DNA of 64,000 bases from Lysobacter sp. yr284 (GCF_900107375.1 NZ_FNPT01000005.1:248001-312000), one strand, 5' to 3'; positions 26,072 through 34,930 are shown, numbered from the stretch's first letter. The notes: generated by a model not told the origin, from the sequence alone. Translations and numbers: made by a program.

Positions 26072-26129
26072 GGGATGGCTCCTCGTCAGTGGTCGATCAG
26101 GGATGATCAGGGTTGTAGCGGTAAGCCCA

Positions 26130-26155
26130 GTTATAAAGACTCTGTGGTGGCAGAG
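26130..26155 (-). promoter_or_regulatory. Proximal -10 box and inverted repeat before the histone-like gene
   Basis: The minus strand reads TATAAC (26130-26135), preceded by the inverted repeat CTCTG-N6-CAGAG (26140-26155) in the -35 position. No good -35 hexamer is present, so an activator-dependent promoter or a simple hairpin are both possible. Confidence 0.35.
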
Positions 26156-26358
26156 CCGCGGGAGTCGGACCCGCGTGCAACCGCCGGCGCGCGAGGCGCG
26201 TCGGAACGGATCGGGGATCGCGTCCGGCCGTGGCGGCGGCAGGACCGATGGCTGGCCCGCCCAGGTGGCGAGCCGGGGCGGAAGCGGCCGCGCAACCGCG
26301 CGGCCAAACAAAAACCCGGGCCGCCGAACGCGTACCGGGTGCATTGCAAGACGCCTGC

Positions 26359-26387
26359 GATGTCATCGGGACTTTGGATGTCATCGG
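26359..26387. repeat. Direct repeat GATGTCATCGG, period 18
   Basis: Two exact 11-base copies (26359-26369 and 26377-26387) in the AT-richer leader upstream of the histone-like gene. This is the spacing of a two-site regulator operator or of an RNA structural element; neither can be decided. Confidence 0.55.
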
Positions 26388-26530
26388 CGAAGAGAGCGGG
26401 GCCAACATTTCTGCAGAGGAAGCGAATCCTGCGTCCACCGTTTTGACTGTCCGGGCGGAGGTTCGATTTGTGCTGCGTGTTGTCGCGCTGGCTGTTCTCA
26501 CTCTCATGGCAGTAAACGTCTGCTGGGCGA

Positions 26531-26559
26531 AACCTAATCACGCTTTTTGCAACTGTCAA
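26531..26559 (-). promoter_or_regulatory. Distal promoter reading towards the histone-like gene
   Basis: On the minus strand TTGACA (26554-26559) is followed after 17 bases by TAGGTT (26531-26536), with a GCAAAAAGCGTGAT spacer. Transcription would cross about 450 bases before the histone-like start. The segment 26340-26570 is clearly less GC-rich than its surroundings, which suggests a conserved leader or a small RNA. Confidence 0.5.
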
Positions 26560-26569
26560 CAACCCCGGC

Positions 26570-27600
26570 GATTTTTTCTTCGCCGGCCCGACCGGCCCGG
26601 CTCGGCCGGCGCGCGCGCGCGCATCGCGCAACAACGCACGCGCGCAGCGAACGCTGCGCGAAAGAATTTCGACGACCACGCTGAAACCCAAGCGTGGCGC
26701 GGGTTTCGGCGCAGTCGCGTTTTTTCTTTTCGCGCATCGCGCGATGCGCGCATGCGTTCGCCGACGCACGCGAAGCGTTCGCGGCGACCTGTACCGGAAA
26801 GAAAAATTCCCTTCCGCCGACGCCGCCGATTTCGCGTCGCACAAGCCCGAATGCGCGAAAGTGCGCGAACTTTTTTTCCCCGCGACCGGCGTCGGGAAGG
26901 TCGGCGGCGACGACCGCCGCGTCGGCGACGGCGCGTGCGAACGCGTCGGCGCGAACTGCACGATGCGCGCGGGCGACGGCGGCCGCGGCGCGCCGACGTC
27001 GACGAGCGGCGGTCGCGGTTCGCCGGCGCGAGCGCAGCGTGCGGCGACCGCGCCGGTCGCGCGCGGACGCAGCGGCGACGCCGCCGCAAGCGCATTGGCG
27101 GCGGCGCCGCGGCGCGCGCGAAACGCTACGCGAAAGTGGAGCGCGCGCTGCCTGGCCGACGAAGCGTCGTCGTGTCCGGCGGCGCGCGTCGGCGATGCCG
27201 GCGGCGACGGCGCGCGCAAGCGAACGCGCCTCGGCGCCGGTGCCGAAGCAGCCGGCGGCCTGCATCGCGACCGCGGCGCGCGACGGCCGCGGCGACCGCG
27301 CCGGCAAGCGATCGCGAGCGCGACCGCGCGGTTTTTCCCGCGCGAAAACGATTCGCGCGCGCGGCGAACGCGGCGACGCCGATGCGGTCCTGGCTTATCG
27401 GCGCGGCGGCAGCGCCGCGGCGGCGGGCGTCGCCGGCATCGCCCGGCGACGCGCACGCGCCGTGCGCGCCTGCGGTCCGCGCCGCCATCGCGGCGCCGCC
27501 GCCGACCCGCACGCGGCCAGCTGCGACGACGGCGCGACGCGCGCGATTGCGTTATCCCGGCGTCAACGGCGCAGCCGTGAATGCCACTTCGTATTCGCAT
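26570..27600. other. 1-kb GC-extreme region without a credible gene
   Basis: About 1,030 bases composed largely of CG-dinucleotide-rich words (GCGCGCGCGCGC, CGCGATCGCG-like). ORFs are open on both strands in several frames, but all translate to Arg/Ala-rich sequence without motifs, good starts or ribosome binding sites. At 26571-26592 the hairpin CCGGCGA-N7-TTCGCCGG with a T-rich loop marks its left edge. I see no rRNA, tRNA or known RNA family. It may be spacer sequence or a decayed gene. Confidence 0.5.
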
Positions 27601-27714
27601 TCGAGTGTCGCTCGGCGGCATGCACGGTGAGCTTTCGGCAGTCGTCGGCACGACGATGCAGCGGACCCAAGCGTGTCGCGGCCGACGCTTCTTCCGCCAG
27701 CGGGCGCCGCCGTG

Positions 27715-28097
27715 GTGGGAAGGTTCGAGTCGCGATGGCTTCGGCGCGGTCGCGAGGAGCGTCCGGCCGCGACGGAAAGAAAAGCATCGGGCCTGAAGGT
27801 CCTCCCACAGGAAAGCCACGGCGAGGGACCTTGCCGCCATGGCGGGATCGCCGGTGGTTGTGGGAGGGGCTTCAGCCCCGACGCTTTCGGCTCAGGTCGC
27901 GCGGAAGGTTCGACTGCGGCGGAAAGAAAAGCGTCGGGCCTGAAGGTCCTCCCACAGGAATGCCGCGGCGAGGGACCTTGCCGCCATGGCGGGATCGCCG
28001 GTGTTTGTGGGAGGGGCTTCAGCCCCGACGCTTCCGGCTCAGGTCGCGCGGAAGGTTCCGCTGCAGAGGAAAGGCTCCGCGCCTGAAGGCCCTGCCG
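27715..28097. repeat. Three family A repeats within a 147-bp tandem duplication
   Basis: Family A copies run at about 27715-27808 (left arm degenerate), 27860-27955 and 28007-28097 (right arm degenerate). The linker GCGAGGGACCTTGCCGCCAT occurs at 27821 and again at 27968, exactly 147 bases later, and the similarity continues through the following repeat. The block was therefore duplicated in tandem. Confidence 0.8.
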
Positions 28098-28282
28098 CGC
28101 GCTGTCGGCTCCGGCGCTGTCGGCCCGGTCCGCGACGCCCGTGCGGTGACGCCTGCGCGCCGGGCTGCGCGCTCGCAGCGCGCAGCCGATAACGAAACGG
28201 GGAGCCAGTCCCGGTGCCGCGTCGCGGTCCGGTCCTGCGCTCCCCGTGGGGCCGTGGCCGATGGTCGGCCGCGGCGGACGGC

Positions 28283-28678
28283 TCAGTGGTCGTCGTCTTC
28301 CAGCAGCTCGGCGTAGTCGTCCGGCGACAGCAGCTCGTTGAGCTGGTCCGGCTCGTCGATGGCGACGGTGTAGATCCAGCCTTCGCCGTACGCGTCCTCG
28401 TTGATGGTCTCCGGCTTGTCGGCCAGCTCGGTGTTGACCGCGGTGACGGTGCCGGAAACCGGCGCGTACACGTCCGAGGCGGCCTTGACCGATTCGACCA
28501 CCGCCGAGGCGTTGCCGGCTTCGACGCGGTCGCCGACGTTGGGCAGCTCGACGTAGACCAGGTCGCCGAGCAGGCCCTGGGCATGGTCGGAGATGCCGAC
28601 GGTGACTTTGCCGTCGCCTTCGACGCGGGCCCACTCGTGGGACTTCATGAACTTCAGATCGCCGGGAATTTCACTCAT
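28283..28678 (-). CDS. gcvH: Glycine cleavage system H protein
   Basis: Lipoyl-carrier protein that shuttles the aminomethyl group between the P, T and L proteins of the glycine cleavage complex. At 131 residues it matches the family. It opens with [22 protein letters not shown], and the lipoylated Lys is in [14 protein letters not shown] (about residue 65). ENLP-type variant positions are seen in [12 protein letters not shown]. It is read in the same direction as gcvT, which lies 1 kb upstream with one gene between; gcvP is not in the window. Confidence 0.96.
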   Translation of the reverse strand: MSEIPGDLKFMKSHEWARVEGDGKVTVGISDHAQGLLGDLVYVELPNVGDRVEAGNASAVVESVKAASDVYAPVSGTVTAVNTELADKPETINEDAYGEGWIYTVAIDEPDQLNELLSPDDYAELLEDDDH

Positions 28679-28814
28679 GGCAGGGGGCCTCGGACGTTGC
28701 GGGGAGCCGCGGATGATGGCGCGTAGTTTAACGATGCTGGCGCGTCATGGGAGGGGGTGACGACGATCGGCGGCGTCGGCGCAGTTCAGGCGCCGCCGCG
28801 GCCGGCGCCGCGGT

Positions 28815-29453
28815 TCAACGCGGCGCCGCGCCGGCACCGGCCAGGAACGGCGCGCGACCGCTGGCCAGCGCTGCGCGCAGCGCGTCGACGCGATCCTGGC
28901 CCCAGAACGGCTCGCCGTTCAAGACGTAGCCCGGCAGGCCCGGCAGGTCGCAGGCGATCGCCGCGGCGGTGTTGTCCTGGTAGGCCGCGGCCACCGCGCC
29001 GGTGTCGGCCGCGGCGAGGATCGCATCGGCATCGTGACCGGCGTCGCGCAACGCGCGCGCCAGCACCGCGCGGTCGGCGATGTCCTCGTCGTGCGCCCAG
29101 ATCGCGCGGAACACCGTGTCCATGTACTGCGCCGGATCGCGCCCGGCCCGCGCCAGCGCGATCGCGCAGCGGTCGGCCAGGCCCGGGTCGACCGGGAAGT
29201 GCTTCGGCGCCAGGTTCAGCGGCACGTCGCGCTCGGCGCGCGCGCGCTGCAGCTCGACCACGCGATAGCGCTGCCGCGCCGGCGCGCGCTGGCCCAGCGG
29301 CAGGCCGCCGTTGGCGGAGAACAGTTCGAAGATGCGCACCGGCTTGTAGCGCAGGTGCGCGCCGGTCTCGCGCGCCAGCGCCAGCAGCGGCGCGTGGCCG
29401 AGGTAGGCGTAGGGCGAGATCAGGCTGAAGTAGTAGTCGACGGCGACGCTCAT
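28815..29453 (-). CDS. 2-hydroxychromene-2-carboxylate isomerase / DsbA-fold oxidoreductase
   Basis: Thioredoxin-fold, GST-kappa-like protein of 212 residues. The N-terminus VDYYFSLISPYAYLGHAPLL contains the SPY motif, in which Ser replaces the active-site Cys of DsbA, typical of HCCA isomerases (NahD) that use glutathione. The insert RYKPVRIFELFSANGGLPLG and the C-terminal GLPGYVLNGEPFWGQDRVDAL fit the family. Members act in naphthalene-type catabolism, but no such pathway is nearby, so the true substrate is uncertain. It lies between gcvT and gcvH on the same strand. Confidence 0.85.
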   Translation of the reverse strand: MSVAVDYYFSLISPYAYLGHAPLLALARETGAHLRYKPVRIFELFSANGGLPLGQRAPARQRYRVVELQRARAERDVPLNLAPKHFPVDPGLADRCAIALARAGRDPAQYMDTVFRAIWAHDEDIADRAVLARALRDAGHDADAILAAADTGAVAAAYQDNTAAAIACDLPGLPGYVLNGEPFWGQDRVDALRAALASGRAPFLAGAGAAPR

Positions 29454-29651
29454 GCACGGCTCCGTTCATGTCGATGCCTGGTGCGGCGCGGGGGCCGGAC
29501 CGGGAGGGCGGCGGCGCGGCCCGGCGGTGCGCCGGGTCGCTCGCCAACGATGCCCGCCCAGGATCGGGCGGGCCCGGTCGCGCGGATCGGGATCGGGCGG
29601 TTCGCGATTGCACGCATGCGAACCGCGCGAACCCGGTCGCGCGAACGCGGA

Positions 29652-30773
29652 TCAGCCGAGCACGCCGTCCTGGGCCTGGCCGTCGCGCACGAACGGGAAC
29701 TTGACCACGCGCACCGGCACTTCCTTGCCGCGGATGTCCACGCGCACGTTGCCGGCCGCGCCGAGCGCGATCTCGCCGGCCGGCACGCGCGCGAACGCGA
29801 TCGACTTGCCCAGGGTCGGCGAGAACGTGCCGGAGAGGATCTCGCCGTCGCCGTGCGCGGTCAGCACCTTCTGGCCGTGGCGCAGCACGCCCTTCTCGTC
29901 CATCACCAGGCCGATCATCTGCCGCGGCGCGCCGCCGGCCTTGTGCGCTTCGAGCTTGCCGCGGCCGATGAAGTCGCGGCCTTCGTCGAGCGCGACGGTC
30001 CAGGCCAGCGCGGCCTCGTACGGCGAGACCGTGTCGTCCATGTCCTGGCCGTAGAGGTTCATGCCCGCTTCCAGGCGCAGGGTGTCGCGCGCGCCCAGGC
30101 CGGCCGGCTTGACGCCGGCGGCGAGCAGCGCGTCCCACAACGCCACCGCGCGGTCTTCCGGCACGATCACTTCGAAACCGTCTTCGCCGGTGTAGCCGGT
30201 GCGGGCGACGAACAGTTCGATGCCGTCGGCGGTCTGCGCCTGGCCGGCGACGAACTTGCCGAGCTTGCCGATGCGCGCGCGGTCGTCCTCGCGCAGCAGG
30301 CCGATCAGTTTCTCGCGCGCGTTCGGGCCCTGCACCGCGATCATCGACAGCTCCGGGCGCTCGGTCACGCTGACGCCGAACGCGCCGGCCTGCTGGCCGA
30401 TCCACGCCAGGTCCTTGTCGCGGGTGGCGGCATTGACCACCAGGCGGAAATAGTCTTCCTCGTGGAAGTAGACGATCAGGTCGTCGATGACCCCGCCGTC
30501 CTCGTTGAGCATGCAGGTGTACAACGCCTTGCCGCTCTTTTGCAGCTTGTCGACCGAGTTGGCGACCAGGCGGCGCAGGAACTCGCGCACGCGCGCGCCG
30601 CGCAGGTCGACCACGGTCATGTGGCTGACGTCGAACATGCCGGCGTCGCGGCGCACCTGATGGTGCTCCTCGATCTGCGAGCCGTAGCTGATCGGCATGT
30701 CCCAACCGCCGAAATCGACCATCTTGGCGCCGAGTGCGCGATGGGCGTCGTTGAGAATGGTCTTCTGACTCAT
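29652..30773 (-). CDS. gcvT: Glycine cleavage system T protein (aminomethyltransferase)
   Basis: Tetrahydrofolate-dependent enzyme that releases ammonia from the aminomethyl-lipoyl H protein and forms methylene-THF. It has 373 residues, close to the usual 360-370. Signatures are [20 protein letters not shown] (about 18-37), [14 protein letters not shown] with the folate-site Asp region, [11 protein letters not shown] (about 193) and [20 protein letters not shown] (about 223). The start at 30773 begins [18 protein letters not shown]; the longer upstream frame is derived from a family A repeat. No glycine riboswitch is visible in the leader. Confidence 0.95.
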   Translation of the reverse strand: MSQKTILNDAHRALGAKMVDFGGWDMPISYGSQIEEHHQVRRDAGMFDVSHMTVVDLRGARVREFLRRLVANSVDKLQKSGKALYTCMLNEDGGVIDDLIVYFHEEDYFRLVVNAATRDKDLAWIGQQAGAFGVSVTERPELSMIAVQGPNAREKLIGLLREDDRARIGKLGKFVAGQAQTADGIELFVARTGYTGEDGFEVIVPEDRAVALWDALLAAGVKPAGLGARDTLRLEAGMNLYGQDMDDTVSPYEAALAWTVALDEGRDFIGRGKLEAHKAGGAPRQMIGLVMDEKGVLRHGQKVLTAHGDGEILSGTFSPTLGKSIAFARVPAGEIALGAAGNVRVDIRGKEVPVRVVKFPFVRDGQAQDGVLG

Positions 30774-30810
30774 GGGCGCGGCCTGCTCTGCTGGGTGGGG
30801 GTGGGAACGC

Positions 30811-30821
30811 GGGATTATCCC
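30811..30821 (-). promoter_or_regulatory. Perfect inverted repeat GGGAT-T-ATCCC at the gcvT promoter
   Basis: The minus strand reads TGGGATAATCCC, so the palindrome includes a good -10 box (GATAAT) about 40 bases before the gcvT start. No matching -35 box is seen. It could be a regulator site. Confidence 0.35.
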
Positions 30822-30950
30822 AGAAGCGCGCGCCGTGCGGGCTTGCCGGATTTCGGTACTGCGGCGAATGGTGGCGGCTTGCGCAGGCAGTTCGACTCCG
30901 GCGCGTCGGGCTTGGGTCGCGATGAACGTCCCGCATTGCCGGAAGAAAAG

Positions 30951-31040
30951 CGTCGGGCCTGAAGGCTCTCCCACAACAGAGCAGGCCTTTCGCATCAAGA
31001 AAGGACGGCTGTTGTGGGAGGGCCTTCAGGCCCGACGCCT
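30951..31040. repeat. Family A repeat halves in outward arrangement, copy 8
   Basis: A right-hand arm (CGTCGGGCCTGAAGGC... at 30951-30974) comes first and a left-hand arm (GTGGGAGGGCCTTCAGGCCC at 31014-31033) second, the reverse of the normal order. Either two neighbouring elements lost their outer halves or an inversion occurred. Confidence 0.7.
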
Positions 31041-31089
31041 TGCGATCAGCGCGCCGCGCCGCACGCGGCCCGATCGCACGAAGCGCCGC

Positions 31090-31926
31090 TCACTCGCCCT
31101 CGGCGCCTTCGTTGTAGCACTGCACCTCGGCCGCCTTGATCTCGACGAAGCGGCCCTTGCTGCGGTCCAGCCGCACCGCCCAGCGCACCGCGTCGAAGGT
31201 TTCGCGCGCGGCGGCGTTCTCCACCAGGGTATCGACGACGGCGATGACGCCCGGATCGCCGGCGCCGTCGAACAAACAGGTCGAGATCGACACGCGCTCG
31301 CCGCGTTGCAGCCGCGGATAAGCGACCACGTCGGTGATCTTCCAGCGCGCTTCGTTGCCGGCGCGGCCGATCAGTTCGGCGGCGTACAGCAGTTGCGAGC
31401 GGTCTTCGTTGTCGTCGATGGTGCCGATGCTGCGCGCGCAGATTTGCTCGGCGCTGCGGCCGCTGCCGACGCAGCCGCCGGTGTTGGAGCGGTAGCCGTC
31501 CGGATACGGCGGCACCACCCGGCCGATCCAGTCGCGCGTCGCCAGCTTGTCGTCGCGCACCGCCGGCGGCCGGCTCAGGATCGGGCCGCTCGGCACCGGG
31601 CCGGCCGACGCCGGCGCGTTCTGCTTCGATCCGCCCTGCGGCGGCGGGTTCTGCATCGGCACGCCGCGGGCCGGCGCGTTCTGGACAGGCGCGTTCGGCG
31701 CCGATCCGCTTTGAGTCGATCGGGCCTGGCTCGTCGCGCCCTGGACGGTCTTGTCCTGCATCGGCTTGCGGTCCGCCGGTTTGCTTTGCGCCGGCTTGGC
31801 CGGCGTCGGCACGGTCGGCCCGGCCTGCGCGGCCAGGCACAGTCCCAGCGCGCACGCGCCCAGCGCCGCCGACGCGCGTCGGCGCGCCGCTGCGCGCGAC
31901 CACGGCCTGGCGCAGCGCGCGGCCAC
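31090..31926 (-). CDS. Exported proline/alanine-rich protein, unknown function
   Basis: A 278-residue protein from a GTG start at 31926, two bases after the NfeD stop codon. A basic N-terminus and hydrophobic segment (SAALGACALGLCLAAQA) form a signal peptide. Residues 38-120 are a low-complexity Pro/Ala/Gln linker. The C-terminal 150 residues form a Cys-containing globular part (RSNTGGCVGSGRSAEQICA, SISTCLFDGAGDPG, IKAAEVQCYNEG). No family recognised. Operon position suggests work at the membrane with NfeD and QmcA. Confidence 0.75.
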   Translation of the reverse strand: MAARCARPWSRAAARRRASAALGACALGLCLAAQAGPTVPTPAKPAQSKPADRKPMQDKTVQGATSQARSTQSGSAPNAPVQNAPARGVPMQNPPPQGGSKQNAPASAGPVPSGPILSRPPAVRDDKLATRDWIGRVVPPYPDGYRSNTGGCVGSGRSAEQICARSIGTIDDNEDRSQLLYAAELIGRAGNEARWKITDVVAYPRLQRGERVSISTCLFDGAGDPGVIAVVDTLVENAAARETFDAVRWAVRLDRSKGRFVEIKAAEVQCYNEGAEGE

Positions 31927-31928
31927 GC

Positions 31929-32369
31929 TCAGCCCGCCGCTTCCACGTGCAGCACCATGGCCTCGGCGGCGACCACGCGCACCAGCGCGCCGGCCGGCAG
32001 GTCCGGGCCGCTCACGTCCCAGAACGCGTCGGCGATCTGCACCCGCCCGCGCCCGGCGACGATGCCGCGCTCCAGCGGCACCACCCGGCCGATCAACTGC
32101 TCGGCGCGACGGTTGAGCAGCGGCTGGTCGCTGGCCGGTTCGCGCTTGCGGAACCAGCTGCGGTAGACCTGCACCGAGGCGAAGCTGAGCACCACGAACG
32201 CGGCGACCTGCACCAGCAGGGTCAGCTCGGGCAAGGCCAGCACCAGCACGAACACCGCCGCCGCGGCCAGGCCGAGCCAGAGCATGAACGCCCCCGGCGC
32301 CATCGCCTCGGCCGCGAACAGCAGCAGCGCGATGGCGGCCCAGGCGACGGTCGGCCAGTTCCAGCTCAT
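31929..32369 (-). CDS. NfeD family membrane protein
   Basis: Short NfeD protein of 146 residues with three or four membrane helices in the first 75 residues (WPTVAWAAIALLLFAAEAM, GLAAAAVFVLVLAL, VAAFVVLSFASVQVY). A C-terminal OB-fold domain follows (IGRVVPLERGIVAGRGRVQI, WDVSGPDLPAGALVRVV). NfeD partners SPFH proteins in membrane-domain organisation. Its start is only one base after the stop of the QmcA-like gene, so the two form an operon. The ATG at 32369 is preferred over the longer frame to 32399. Confidence 0.92.
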   Translation of the reverse strand: MSWNWPTVAWAAIALLLFAAEAMAPGAFMLWLGLAAAAVFVLVLALPELTLLVQVAAFVVLSFASVQVYRSWFRKREPASDQPLLNRRAEQLIGRVVPLERGIVAGRGRVQIADAFWDVSGPDLPAGALVRVVAAEAMVLHVEAAG

Positions 32370-32370
32370 G

Positions 32371-33330
32371 TCAGCCTCCGCTGCGCGGCGGGCGCGCATT
32401 CGCGCCGCCCTGCTGCTGGGCCATCGCGTCCTTGGCCAGTTCGGCGATGCCGGCGATGGAACCGATCACGCCGGAGGAATCCATCGGCATCATCACGAAC
32501 TTCTGGTTCGGCGCCTGCGCCAGCGCCTTGAACGCTTCGATGTACTTCTGCGCGACGAAGTAGTTGATCGCCTGCACGTTGCCGGCGGCGATCGCGTCGG
32601 ACACCAGCTGGGTCGCCTTGGCCTCGGCTTCGGCCAGGCGCTCGCGCGCCTCGGCTTCGCGGTACGCGGCCTCGCGCTTGCCCTCGGCTTCCAGGATCGC
32701 GGCCTGCTTGTCGCCCTCGGCGCGCAGGATCTCCGACTGCCGGTGGCCCTCGGCCTCCAGGATGTTGGCGCGCTTCTCGCGTTCGGCCTTCATCTGCCGG
32801 GCCATCGAGTCGACCAGGTCGCGCGGCGGCTGGATGTCCTTGAGCTCGATCCGGTTGACCTTCAACCCCCACGGATGGGTGGCCGCGTCGACCGCGTTGA
32901 GCACCTTGGTGTTGATCTCGTCGCGCTTGGACAGCGATTCGTCCAGGTCCATCGAACCGATCGCGGTGCGGATGTTGGTCATCACCAGGTTGAGGATCGC
33001 CACTTCCAGCTGGGCGACTTCGTACGCCGCCTTCGCGGCGTCCTGCACCTGGAAGAACACGATCCCGTCGACCTTGACCACCGCGTTGTCCTTGGTGATC
33101 ACGTCCTGGCTGGGGACTTCCAGCACCTGCTCCATCATGTTGATCTTGCGGCCGACGTCGTAGATCACCGGGATCAGGAAATGCAGGCCGGGGTCCATGG
33201 TGTGGGTGTAGCGGCCGAAGCGCTCGACCGTCCACTGGTAGCCCTGCGGGACCATGCGCACGGTCTTGAACAACAACACCACGCCGGCGAATACCAAGAC
33301 CAGCGCCAGAATCGAACCGGCAGCGCCCAT
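32371..33330 (-). CDS. qmcA: SPFH/Band 7 membrane protein (QmcA-like stomatin)
   Basis: Stomatin/prohibitin-family protein of 319 residues that forms oligomers around membrane microdomains. It has one N-terminal membrane helix (ILALVLVFAGVVLLF), the SPFH domain (VPQGYQWTVERFGRYTHTMDPG, AKAAYEVAQLEVAILNLVMT, GLKVNRIELKDIQPPRDL) and a long Ala/Glu-rich coiled coil at about residues 190-260. The C-terminal tail is Gln/Gly-rich. Followed by nfeD, the classic SPFH-NfeD pair, and divergent from the sigma factor gene. Confidence 0.93.
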   Translation of the reverse strand: MGAAGSILALVLVFAGVVLLFKTVRMVPQGYQWTVERFGRYTHTMDPGLHFLIPVIYDVGRKINMMEQVLEVPSQDVITKDNAVVKVDGIVFFQVQDAAKAAYEVAQLEVAILNLVMTNIRTAIGSMDLDESLSKRDEINTKVLNAVDAATHPWGLKVNRIELKDIQPPRDLVDSMARQMKAEREKRANILEAEGHRQSEILRAEGDKQAAILEAEGKREAAYREAEARERLAEAEAKATQLVSDAIAAGNVQAINYFVAQKYIEAFKALAQAPNQKFVMMPMDSSGVIGSIAGIAELAKDAMAQQQGGANARPPRSGG

Positions 33331-33420
33331 GTCGTCCCCCTTCGTCCTTATAGATAGGCGCAGTATAGGCCTTGGCGCCGGCTGCGACCCTTCACGCCCC
33401 CGCTGCATCCTTGCCTGGGA

Positions 33421-34041
33421 ATGCCACCCGAACCCATGCCCCTGCCGCCGCCCGCGCCCGCGCCCGACCGGCCCGTGTCGAGCTTCGCCATCGACGTCCC
33501 GGAGACGTTGCTGGCGCGCGCCCGCGCCGGCGACGGCGCCGCGTTCGAACAGATCTACCGCTGGTTCGAACGGCCGGTGTTCACCCTGGCGGTGCGCATC
33601 GCCGGCGATCGCGACGAAGCCACCGAAGTCCTGCAGGAGACCATGCTCAAGGTGCTCACGCGGATCGGCGACTTCCGCGGCCACCGCGACGGCAGCGGCA
33701 CGCCGTTCTGGGGCTGGCTGCGCCAGATCGCGGTCAACGAGGCGCTGATGCGCCTGCGCAGCCGGCGCCGCCACGAGCACGCCGACAGCGAGGACGAACA
33801 CCTGGCCGACGACCGCGCCCCGCCGCCGCCGGCCGCGGCCGACGCCGCCGCGCTCGGGCGCGCGCTGGCGCAACTGCCCGAGGCCACCCGCAGCGTGCTG
33901 TGGCTGTACCACGCCGAGGGCTACACCCATGAGGAGATCGCCACGCTGATGCAGCGCTCGATCAGTTTTTCCAAGTCGCAGCTCGCGCGCGGCAGCCGCC
34001 GCCTGCGCCAGTTGCTGGAACCGGAGCAGGCCCATGCCTGA
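33421..34041 (+). CDS. ECF-type RNA polymerase sigma factor
   Basis: A 206-residue sigma factor with a Pro-rich N-terminal extension of about 25 residues. Region 2 is AFEQIYRWFERPVFTLAVRI... to FWGWLRQIAVNEALMRLRSR (about residues 41-118), and region 4 is ALAQLPEATRSVLWLYHAEG with the HTH YTHEEIATLMQRSISFSKSQ (about 147-190). The last eight bases overlap the start of the next gene, which encodes a single-pass membrane protein likely to act as its anti-sigma. Alternative starts exist at 33436 and beyond. The target promoter is unknown. Confidence 0.88.
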   Translation: MPPEPMPLPPPAPAPDRPVSSFAIDVPETLLARARAGDGAAFEQIYRWFERPVFTLAVRIAGDRDEATEVLQETMLKVLTRIGDFRGHRDGSGTPFWGWLRQIAVNEALMRLRSRRRHEHADSEDEHLADDRAPPPPAAADAAALGRALAQLPEATRSVLWLYHAEGYTHEEIATLMQRSISFSKSQLARGSRRLRQLLEPEQAHA

Positions 34042-34930
34042 GCAGTCCCCCACCCCGTCCGACTGGGCCGGCGCGTTCGCCGCGCTGCCCGCCGAAACGC
34101 CGCCCGCCGGCGGCTGGGCGCGCCTGGCCGAACGCCTGGGCGAACCGCCCGTCGCTGCAGTGCCGGCCGCGTCCGTTGCCGCCCGCGCGCGCCGAGCGCG
34201 CCAGCGCTGGGCGCTGGCGGCGATGCTGGCCGCGGCGCTGCCGCTGGGCCTGTGGCTGGGCCTGCGCACGCAGCGGCCGGCGCAAGGCCCCGCGTCCGCG
34301 CCGCTGGCGCAACAGGCGTCGCCGGCCGCAGCGCCGCAGCGCGATGCGACCGACCCCGCCGCCGCACCGGCGCACGCCGACGGCGCAAGCCAACGCATCG
34401 CCGCGACGCCACCCGCACAACGCAGCCGCGACGGCGCCCTCGAACCGCGTCCGACGCCGGCCCCTGCAGCGGCTGATACGACCCGACCGGCCGACGCCGC
34501 GACCCGCGAACGGCGCCTGGCCACGACCGCGAACGCACCGCAACCGCGCGCGGCCGCCGCGGCCCCGTCCGGCGCGACCGCATCGGCGGCCTCGCACGAT
34601 GCCGCCCGCGCCTCCGACGACGCCCGCCTGGCCACGCAGCTGCGCGAACTGCAGGCCGAGTCGGCCCAGCTCGAAGCGCTGGTGGCCGCCGCGCGCGACG
34701 AACGCGTCGCCAGCGCCGCCGCCGCGGTCATGAGCGCCGACCTCGACCAGCGCCTGCGCCTGATCGACACCGCGCTGATCGACGGCGCCCTGCCGGCGCC
34801 CTCGCGCGTGGCGCTGTGGCGCGAACGGGTCGACTCGCTGCGCGCGCTGGCCGGGGTGGAAAGCACCCAGCGCTGGTTCGCCGCGCGCGGCGGCGAGCGC
34901 TACGACGGCGCGCTGGTGCGCGTGGACTGA
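34034..34930 (+). CDS. Membrane protein, putative anti-sigma factor
   Basis: A 298-residue protein with a short cytoplasmic N-terminus (WAGAFAALPAETPPAGGWAR), one transmembrane helix (WALAAMLAAALPLGLWLGL, about residues 56-74), an Ala/Pro-rich periplasmic linker and a coiled-coil-like region (LATQLRELQAESAQLEALVA, about 196-215). No zinc-binding HxxxCxxC is present. The anti-sigma role is inferred from the 8-base overlap with the sigma gene and the topology. The following PDZ gene is 133 bases away on the same strand. Confidence 0.7.
   Translation: MPEQSPTPSDWAGAFAALPAETPPAGGWARLAERLGEPPVAAVPAASVAARARRARQRWALAAMLAAALPLGLWLGLRTQRPAQGPASAPLAQQASPAAAPQRDATDPAAAPAHADGASQRIAATPPAQRSRDGALEPRPTPAPAAADTTRPADAATRERRLATTANAPQPRAAAAAPSGATASAASHDAARASDDARLATQLRELQAESAQLEALVAAARDERVASAAAAVMSADLDQRLRLIDTALIDGALPAPSRVALWRERVDSLRALAGVESTQRWFAARGGERYDGALVRVD

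Noticed and set aside
26150-26180. tRNA-like T-arm and acceptor end (GCGGGTCCGACTCCCGC followed by GGCTCTGCCACCA) on the minus strand
   Set aside because: No D-arm, anticodon arm or 5' acceptor partner can be drawn; at best a remnant, more likely the inverted repeat of the promoter.
26744-27580. 278-residue plus-strand frame in the gene-free block
   Set aside because: Long frames are open on both strands here because of extreme GC; no codon-position bias, motif or ribosome binding site.
30774-30950. Glycine riboswitch before gcvT
   Set aside because: The conserved glycine aptamer motifs are absent; only a palindromic promoter element is seen.
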